DNA of 20,928 nt. It comes from Anaerolineae bacterium (lineage in GTDB: Bacteria > Chloroflexota > Anaerolineae > 4572-78). Under the pieces are notes generated by a model. The model saw only the letters and a program-made list of their open reading frames with translations. It ran no database searches and was not told the DNA's origin. The stretch covers positions 4,428-25,355 of the forward strand of contig JALVZI010000399.1 in assembly GCA_027022125.1 (NCBI GenBank), read 5' to 3'. Shown here in pieces: positions 20,844-20,928 of this stretch (within the stretch, counting starts at the first letter, position 1; each line of letters starts with the position of its first letter). Both the position numbers and the translations under genes were made by a program.

Positions 20844-20928
20844 TGCCGATTTTTCATCCTGAGTAGCCCGCAGGGCGTATCGAAGGGTAAAAATCGGCAA
20901 GAAAAACGCCCTTCGATACGCGGTTTGC
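20844..20928. repeat. Palindromic unit sharing its core with the MITE at 3103-3263, cut by the window end
   Basis: TGCCGATTTTT (20844-20854) pairs with AAAAATCGGCA (20889-20899). The core between them, CATCCTGAGTAGCCC...GGGCGTATCGAAGGG, is the reverse complement of the core of the 3131-3181 unit with one difference in the central triplet. A second unit begins at about 20901 (GAAAAACGCCCTTCGATACGCGG) and leaves the window. Just upstream, GGTTCTGTTGACG (near 20829) could be the end of a larger element. Confidence 0.7.

Overview
This window reads as a piece of a bacterial chromosome, most likely Chloroflexota (Anaerolineae-like). That placement is inference. It rests on large secreted proteins built from Ig-like, PA14, DUF11 and choice-of-anchor-type modules, a TadE-headed surface protein, a secreted protein ending in YLPLVLK, a DegS-type soluble kinase, and very dense short tandem repeats and palindromes between and inside genes. 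All credible genes are on the + strand. No tRNA, rRNA or CRISPR array is visible.

Region 1 (1-6546): the window opens with the tail of a probable MNT-type nucleotidyltransferase. A repeat-filled gap follows, then three large polytopic membrane proteins of the GT-C / glycosyltransferase-39-like type (506-2716, 3416-4987, 4984-6546). These probably transfer sugars from polyprenyl-phosphate carriers to acceptors outside the membrane. The three genes are saturated with 7-bp tandem arrays of several sequence families, and with related inverted repeats. These lie at every gene boundary and, in frame, inside the proteins at apparent cytoplasmic loops. The gap at 2717-3415 is made almost wholly of repeats. 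It includes a 161-bp MITE with 12-bp terminal inverted repeats starting GTAA and an 8-bp target duplication, which points to IS66-type mobilisation.

Region 2 (6608-9372): a promoter candidate is followed by a three-gene two-component operon. A soluble HisKA_3/HATPase protein comes first, and its phosphoacceptor histidine is replaced by Glu. Next are a NarL/DegU-type response regulator and a DegS-like soluble kinase with an intact His. The two kinase-like proteins look complementary.

Region 3 (9532-20816): four closely spaced surface-protein genes. The first encodes a 2350-residue protein with a TadE/prepilin-type N-terminus and about 2100 residues of extracellular modules: five Ig-like repeats, CARDB, PA14, an unrecognised triple repeat, a choice-of-anchor D domain, concanavalin/CBM-like domains and a C-terminal peptidase-regulatory-like domain. 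It is followed by a secreted propeller plus DUF11 protein, a small single-pass membrane protein, and a second TadE-like protein. The working model is a Tad-pilus-related adhesin locus, possibly controlled by the adjacent DegS/DegU-like system. The Tad machinery itself (TadA/B/C, prepilin peptidase) is not in the window. The right edge enters another palindromic repeat that shares its core with the MITE in region 1.
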